Assembly: GCA_047495785.1 (NCBI GenBank)
Contig: JBLDXI010000004.1
Coordinates: 2,542,001-2,606,000, forward strand
Origin: Lepidodermella squamata
Taxonomy: Eukaryota > Gastrotricha
Direction of reading: 5' to 3'
Length of the DNA: 64,000 nt
Positions 57,840-64,000 of this stretch are shown piece after piece. The notes beneath the pieces are model-generated. The model was not told the origin of the DNA, ran no database searches, and worked only from the letters and a program-made list of their open reading frames with translations. Made by a program: the position numbers and the translations under genes. How positions within the stretch are numbered: position 1 is the stretch's first letter; each line of letters begins with the position of its first letter.

Positions 57840-58640
57840 CTCCGTTATTTATTTTCAAATGTTTTGCTTTTTTGGTACCACATCTCGTGAATTTGAATTT
57901 GAAAGTCGATTACAAAAGAATCGAATATAGTAAATTTCGAGTAAAGTTAGCTCATTGTTGCAGGATTGTGGCGGATCTATCTTCTACAGAGTGCTTTCTT
58001 CGAACTTGGACACTGGTCGCGGCGTGTATGAAGATCACAGCAGACCCGGTTCAGACATCACGCAGTCTTGTATAGATGGAACTACCGTTATCGTTGTTAT
58101 CAGTCTCAGAGGTTCCCCCTGTGCTACTATGGCAGCTTTGCAGACTCATCAATCGTCGTCGAGTACAGCGTCTCACTGCAATCCCTAGAGCCCCACAGCG
58201 CCAATGATTCAATCCATGAGTGCGTAGTGCGTTAGCTATTGGTACCTCACGCCAACCAGATCACCGCGGCTGCCTCCCCGCCGGTCCACACCGGCGATCA
58301 AATGATGGCTACTCGGCGCGGAAGCCTGGAGACTGCAGGTCGCTGAGTTTCTTGTGCTGAGAAAACTCGAAATTCAGTTTTTCAGATTTTACTGAAGCCA
58401 GGATTATTGATAAGCCACAATTGTTGAGTATGAACATTGAACAAGACAGGAAGACAGTGTAAAAGATGAGCAAGAGCACCTGAATCTACAATGCTGCTCG
58501 CGTGAATTTCTCCTTTTCATTATTCACTGATGACGCTATCAACTTTTAGATGAATTCCTATTCACAATGCCTTGCCAAATACCAAATACTTATCGCGTTA
58601 TACATCGATTTTTTCTAGTGCCAATGGGTTCAGCTGCCAG
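57840..58640. other. Stretch between the two peptide genes
   Basis: The second half (58431-58530) repeats the upstream block of the relic at 56696. The first half has no recognised feature; the short open frames at 57836-58188 overlap each other and have no domain. Confidence 0.35.
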
Positions 58641-58791
58641 CTGCCTCTGAACCCTGTTTGATCAGTTCTGCTGACGTAATTTCATACTATTTAACAGGGC
58701 CCCTTTCGTTAAGAATCCTCATTCCTTCTGCTCGTTCAGTTCTCTCACGTCAAGAGTTTTGAATTTTTCTATCTTTTGCAAAAGCGAAACT

Positions 58792-59095
58792 ATGAACAAG
58801 GCGGTTCTTGTTGTTGCTGTTTTGGTTAGCTATTATCCTGCGAGATTATATATGGTTGGTTTCAATATTTCCCTTTTGATTTTGACAGGTCTTCCTAGCT
58901 GTCGTGTCTATGGCTGCCGAAGCCCCTGTTGAATCAGCTCGCGAGGAATGCGCTGATTACAAATGTACAAAAAGCAGTAATGTAGCTACTTGCGTGCCTC
59001 GCAAGAAAGGAGAGCAGATTTGGAAGCCATGCGGGAGTAACTTTCACATCGGCTGCAAGAATGGATCCCTTTTCTGTTACCGTAACGGCAAGTGA
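58792..59095 (+). CDS. Small secreted six-cysteine peptide (paralogue)
   Basis: Exons 58792-58824 and 58889-59095 (phase 0) give 79 residues. The signal peptide is MNKAVLVVAVL|VFLAVVSMAAEA. The propeptide-like segment EAPVESAREE is almost identical to the first gene, while the mature part has diverged strongly. The six cysteines are kept with changed spacing (C-x4-C-x8-C-x12-C-x7-C-x6-C). Conserved leader and divergent mature region is the usual pattern for rapidly evolving secreted peptides. Its own 3' UTR (GTAGAGAGATAATG, AATAAATATTACT) resembles that of the first gene. Confidence 0.7.
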
Positions 59096-59504
59096 AGTGA
59101 AGTGACCTTCAAGCTAGAGAGGATTGGCGAAATGATTTTGTGGAAAAAGGATTATATTGCACCCATGAGCGATGGAGTAGTAGAGAGATAATGTGAAATA
59201 AATATTACTCTCCAGTATATATGCTTTCCAAATTATTCTTCGGTGTTTGGCTATCCTCAGCGCACAATTCTCTGTTGGTCCGAGATTCGGGATTGCCGTA
59301 TCTACCAGCTCGATAAGTTCAGGAAAGAAAAATAAAAAAAACCTACAGGACTAGGTCTGATAATTGTGGGGCCGACATATACCCGTGCCTCCAGCTCGAA
59401 GTCCTCCTTTCCTCTTACGTAGCATGTTGTATAACTTGAGCTCAACATTTGCCAGTGACCAGTGTTCAGGGCATTGGAAATGAATAAATCATTCTCCTTA
59501 ATTC

Positions 59505-59640
59505 TAAAGGCTGCAGGCTAAATGTTCGCCGAGATGAGAAGTGTCGCAAAATGACCTTGCAGCGCGGAAATTGCACCCGCGATGAAGCGGTAGAGATATA
59601 TAATGCGCAATAAATATTGCTTATGATATTGGCTCCGTTG
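59505..59640 (+). pseudogene. 3' UTR relic of another peptide gene copy
   Basis: This matches the 3' UTR of the gene at 57414 (GGCTAAATGTTCG, GGTAGAGATAT, CAATAAATATT, TTGGCTCCGTT) but no coding exon precedes it. It implies at least one further lost copy. Confidence 0.45.
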
Positions 59641-60133
59641 CTTGTTATGTTGGTTTTTTTCTAAAATGCGTATGATTACGTATCATCCCAGGCAGGGAAA
59701 AACCGGTACATATTCTCAAAAAACGATCGACGCATTAACAAAATCAATAAATTGGGACTAATAGGGAAATTAAAGTGCTTGCATTTTTCTAGTTCTACAG
59801 TTGCTTTTAAGCATAGACAAATAATAGTAATAAATTTTGTCTGTGCTTTTAAGCTAGAGCCAGGGGCATGACGCGGAGTTACTTGAGACGGCACGCTCTT
59901 GGAAATTATTTGAAATCTGATAGCTAGCTTTGCCCAAGTCATCATGAAAATCTAGGATAGGACCCGCGGCTACTTTCGGGTAGCGACCCGAAGATGAAGA
60001 AAACCTTCCCGAACTTGGGAATCTCCAGGAGCGCGGAGCTAATCATTCTAGCACTTTGATTCCTCATCAGACATGGATTTATGAGTTATTAATGCGTCGA
60101 TCAATTTCCGAGAGAGTATTGCCAATTTTGCCC

Positions 60134-60147
60134 CGCGTGGGATAATG
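60134..60147 (+). promoter_or_regulatory. Family upstream element (copy 7)
   Basis: CGCGTGGGATAATG (first base changed) lies 71 bp upstream of the ATG at 60219. Confidence 0.45.
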
Positions 60148-60218
60148 CTATAGAACCAGGCGTCAACATAAGCAAGTGAAACCGTGGATCCTCCGAGCGA
60201 GAAAAGACTACATTTTTG

Positions 60219-63200
60219 ATGATGATTTTTCTTCTAATATGCGTGAACTATCTTATAACACAAGCATACGCTGCTTGCCGGGGATCTTCATGCACAACAG
60301 CGGCGATGGCAATAGTAGCGATAACCACTTGGACTATAGCGACTTCGCAGAACACAACAGTGCTATCGACCACAACGATTGCTGTAACTAGTGGCTACTG
60401 CGGAGATGGCATAGTACAGGCCAATCTCAACGAGGAATGTGATGATGGAAACATGGTATCGAACGATGGATGCAATTCGGCTTGCAAGTTGGAAGGTGAG
60501 GGCTAGTTTTCAAGTAGGTAACGCTACTTTCAAAATTGAAGAAAAACCGTTAACAATTGAAAAATGGCGTTGGGCAAAGTTTTACGCATGGTGAGATTTT
60601 AGAAGTGAACGAGACATCGATAGAAGCAAACGAAAAGGTCATCGAAAAGACGCGGTAAAAATTTTATAAAATCAAGGAGGAGGAGGATGGGAGCTTCTTA
60701 GGTGTATTCTGCTCTATATCAGCTAAAAAGGTCCTGTTTGTCGGCCCATTCCTAGTCACAGCGCTGCAGAAATAGGGATCTGCAGAGGGATTTCTTGTAC
60801 AGGTAATCGCTAGCCATGGAGAAATACAATTTTCCCCGATCTAGAACTCTGAGAGAGTTTGGCGTAAAAAATCCTACTATTCTTTATACTGTGTTTGTAT
60901 TTCAAAGTCTCCTGTGCCAACTGCACTAGTCCGAACCAGAAATGCCTGCCGAACAACACATGTACGTGCGTTGCTCCGTCGCAGCAAACATGCCAGCCGC
61001 CAAGCAATTGCAGCATTCTGGTGATTCGGCCTGTTTTTCAAATCCCAGGCTGCAACGCTCTTTGCCAGCAAAATGACTACGCATTTAGCTATCCCGAGCC
61101 AAATCCTGAACTGAACCAAGACTTCCAGTGGAGGAAGATAAGCGGCCTGACTGGCAATTGTACTTCATTTGAATCCATCAGCAGGCCGAACTATGTCCTA
61201 CGTCACTCCTACTTCAGGCTCTTTCTGACCTGGAACAATGGCGACCCGTGGCTCGCTTTGGATGCGACGTTTTGCAGAAGGTCACTAGTATCCGGGGTTA
61301 GATACGAGGCTGTAAACTTCCCTGGGTTTTTCATCCATGTCGATTCGAACAACGACATTTTCCTTCGTCAGGATGACTCTTCAGCGGATTTCGCGACGCG
61401 TTCAACTTTTTATGAAACATCGTTGGGTAGGTTGCGATTTTACAGCATTTCACGGTTTGATTGTTTTCTTCCACGACAGCAACGCCTATAACTACCACTA
61501 GCTCCTCGACAACAGTGAGTACTTCAACGACTGTTACCACGACACATTCACCGTCTATCCCACCATCAACTACGACTGTTACCACGACAGGTACGAGAAG
61601 TACTGTCTTTCGATAAAACAGTGGCTGACTTGTGCGCTAAACGCCAAGATGAAATGTTCACCAATATTTGGGCCGCGCGCTGATGTCAAAGAGCTGTTTT
61701 AAACTGTGCAAGGGTTTTTTTATACCAAATTCGTAAGATCAGCTTTCCCATTTCCCCTTCCGCTATGATAATTTCCGTCTTATGTCTTTTCCACTGGAAG
61801 CAAACTTGCCTAAGAACCCGCCACTTCACGCAACCATTCATTTTAGCTCCAAGATTTTGCGTACAAAACGTCACTGTGGATGGCGCGTTGTTAACCTAAT
61901 TCCCAGGTAATAAATATCTCCGATAAAGCTTTTTCACAGGATGATGCCATCCAACTTAAAATCCTGTGAAATGCCGTTTTTTTCAAAAATGACAATTTTT
62001 TATCAGAAGTCGCGGATTTGGTTCATCATCAATTTTTTCTCTCGAATCCCATTCAGGTGAATATTTGAGGAGAGTTTATCCCAGACTAGATCTATTGACT
62101 GATTGCATTGAATAATTCCTCATGGTTATGAAGTTGTTTGAAAAAGCGAGGCGAAAAAGCTTGCGCAAAATTTTTGAAACCCTATGTTACAAAAAATGTA
62201 ATGGATCGCAAGGAATAATGTTTCTCATAGCATAGTAACGATCGATTGACCAATCGGCTTGCGCAACAGAAGTGGACAGAGGGTTTCTATGCTGATGAGC
62301 TAAATTGTCGTCATTAACGATTAACGCTTTTTCGCATCAACCCTCAACGTTGTTTACTATATTACTCATACTCATTGCTAGTAATTTTCAGTGAAAGAAT
62401 ATCTTGACTTGAGCGCGTGTTCCACATTCTTCCAAAACAGAAACGCCTACAACTAATGCAAGTTCATCGACAACAGTGAGTACTTCAACGACTATAACTA
62501 CGACACATTCACCGTCTATGCCGACATCAACTACGACTGCAATAGCAACAATAAGTGCTTCGACTATTGTGGCCTCGCAGGAGTCGTCAACAACAACGAT
62601 TGGTTCTACAGAGGCTACGCCAGATTTTTCAAACACTCTCATATCAAATTCAACAACAGTGGCAGCAATAAGTAGTTCGACTTCGACTATAGTGAGTTCG
62701 CTGAGTACAGCATCGCTATCGACCACGACAATTGCTGTGAACTACTGTGGAGATGGCATAGTGCAGGCCGATCTCAACGAGGAGTGTGACGATGCGAATA
62801 CGCTATCGAATGATGGGTGCGATTCGGCTTGCAGGTTTGAAGGTAGAGATTTTGAGCATCTCCTTGAACTGAAGAAAAACGCACGGAACTGCGCTTGATA
62901 AAAGGTTTACTTTATTATTGTTCGATAACATTACCCATTCCAAATTTCCAAAAAGAGGGTTCAGAATCGTACAATGTCCTATCTCCAATAAGGTGGTTCA
63001 ATTTTCGCAGCCATCCCTATGACGTCAATATTAAGAAATAAGAAGGTTTTAAGGATATTAATCTGTTTGAATTTGTTCAGCACTGAACGCCAAGATGGAT
63101 ATCTATTTTGCGATCGACAGTTCTCGTTCGATTCCTATGACGCACATCCCAACACTGAATGGCCTTTTAAAAGTTCTTACGAAACAAATTATTCAAATTG

Positions 63201-64000
63201 CGCCATCAACACAGGTATGTGCCGTGCCTGTAAAAAATACTCACTGTGAACATGAAATTTGAGCAGCTTGGAGTACTCATGTTTGGCGGTCGTGTTGCTG
63301 GCAGACGCATCCTATCCTTAGCAGAAAGCAACATACAATTCACAGAGTCGATTTCGATTAGTTCTTTCTACGACAAACTAGCATACTTCAAAGGCCCAGG
63401 AAATGTCTCTAATGCGCTCAATAGGCTCAGAGACCCGGCGATTTTCAGCCCGGAAGGTCGGTTAATACCTTCCAAATTTCAAAAACAAAAACCATCAACT
63501 ATTTTTTCAGATGGATCACGGGTTGATGCAATAAAAGTTGTTGTCATTATAACCGCATCCCCAAGCTCTGACCTTTCAGCAGTGGAAGAACAATCATTGT
63601 GGAACCGCTGGTAAGTTGAACTTCGGCGCGCACGCTGATTGGTCAATTTATCGTTGCTAGTGACTCCGGAATGAAACAATTTAGTCGTGCGATCCACTAA
63701 TAAATTATTTTCTATTTATGCAAAAAATGACCTTGCCACACCCTCTGCACGGTTTCCATTGACCACGAGCGTAAACTCCATATTAATGGTGGTAAATTGC
63801 TGCGGCAAAAAACACTTGTTGAAAAAGATCTTATGGATCGCACGACCAACATGTTTCATCCGGGAGTCATAGCAACGATCGATTGACCAATCAGCGTGCG
63901 CATTGGATTGGACTTTTAAGTGGTCACACAATGATTGAGTTACGTAGCGTTGTCGAACCGGCGCATAATTTTGGTTCAATTACAGTCTAGCGACAAACAT
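60219..64000 (+). CDS. AbfB-type secreted vWA protein, last exon split by a transposon; runs off the window
   Basis: Exons: 60219-60495, 60908-61426, 61480-61590, 62441-62842, 63081-63214, 63267-63456, and a last exon from 63511. Signal peptide [18 protein letters not shown]; Cys repeat YCGDGIVQ...ECDDGNM; AbfB module with [17 protein letters not shown] and DATF; two stalk exons instead of one; second Cys repeat (ECDDANT); vWA with DSSRS in place of DCSRS. The last exon reads normally to EEQ and is then broken by a 339-bp inverted-repeat element at 63595-63933. Homology resumes at 63936 ([18 protein letters not shown]) and continues past the window edge. As it stands the frame stops 6 codons into the insertion, removing the last third of the vWA domain. 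It is probably a pseudogene unless the insert is spliced out. Confidence 0.7.
61480..62560 (+). repeat. Duplicated stalk exon
   Basis: 61480-61590 and the first 110 bases of the exon at 62441 share the same order of Thr/Ser codons (CAACAGTGAGTACTTCAACG, ACGACACATTCACCGTCTAT). One stalk exon was copied in tandem, and the 850-bp intron between them contains MITE-like sequence (about 62230-62270) related to the insertion at 63595. Confidence 0.55.
63595..63933. mobile_element. MITE inserted in a vWA exon
   Basis: The ends CATTGTGGAACC and its diverged complement (GGTCACACAATG) belong to long imperfect inverted repeats. The inner parts CGCACGCTGATTGGTCAAT and ATTGACCAATCAGCGTGCG match well. The target site reads AT on both sides (63593-63594 and 63934-63935), and removing the element plus one AT restores the paralogous exon. 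It is non-coding. A related copy lies near 62230-62270. Confidence 0.75.

Overview
This is nuclear DNA from an animal. Nearly every protein gene is split by spliceosomal introns, many only about 50-65 nt long, with GT...(T)TTCAG or TACAG borders. The window also holds two U2 snRNA genes, two nuclear tRNA-Gly genes, a Cys-loop receptor subunit, arrestin-domain genes and DNA-transposon debris. Small introns, a U2 with the CAAAGUGUAG form and GATA-rich arrestin promoters point to an ecdysozoan. A nematode is my first guess and a tardigrade cannot be excluded. I cannot name the species.

Most of the window is one tandem family of secreted modular lectin-like genes on the + strand. Each has a signal peptide and a C-terminal von Willebrand A (vWA) domain split over three exons. 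Between them sit exchangeable modules: two C-type lectin domains (CTLD), a Thr/Ser stalk, a DUF4215/myxo-type Cys repeat, and an AbfB (CBM42-type) beta-trefoil. Family members in order: 2210-5182 (CTLD type), 6298-8456 (AbfB type), 15531-20319 (CTLD+AbfB hybrid), 21378-26230 (two AbfB), 27280-29615 (AbfB type), 36125-39045 (CTLD type), 39880-42613 (CTLD type with a nonsense codon) and 60219 to beyond the window end (AbfB type, last exon broken by a small transposon). Relics lie at about 9004-9200, 14755-15190, 35050-35215, 45776-46411 and 47530-49020. All inter-module introns are phase 1, so modules can be swapped without breaking the frame. Most members share a short element (AGCGTGGGATAATG) 50-85 bp upstream of the ATG.

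Unrelated genes are interspersed. A minus-strand pseudokinase-ankyrin fusion lies at 10367-13603. A small membrane protein (32340-32768, minus) and an SSAT-like acetyltransferase (33530-34000) follow. A tRNA-Gly plus U2 snRNA cassette occurs twice (35264-35641 and 46553-46931). Next come a Cys-loop channel subunit (44247-45458), an ankyrin/SOCS-box-like protein (49342-50457) and two tail-to-tail arrestin paralogues (50689-51933 plus, 52810-54068 minus). A cluster of small six-cysteine secreted peptides with relic copies occupies 54660-59640.

Non-autonomous DNA transposons are frequent: a hAT-type element with an 8-bp target duplication (13739-14381), a TTAA-flanked foldback (15742-16233), a decayed Harbinger element (30612-32182), other foldbacks, and the insertion at 63595-63933. 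Together the family and its relics look like a fast birth-and-death locus, possibly for surface recognition or immunity. That role is inferred from domain content only. Gene models were built by eye from splice signals, paralogue comparison and frame continuity. For every intact family member, and for the other spliced models I summed, the exon lengths keep one open frame.
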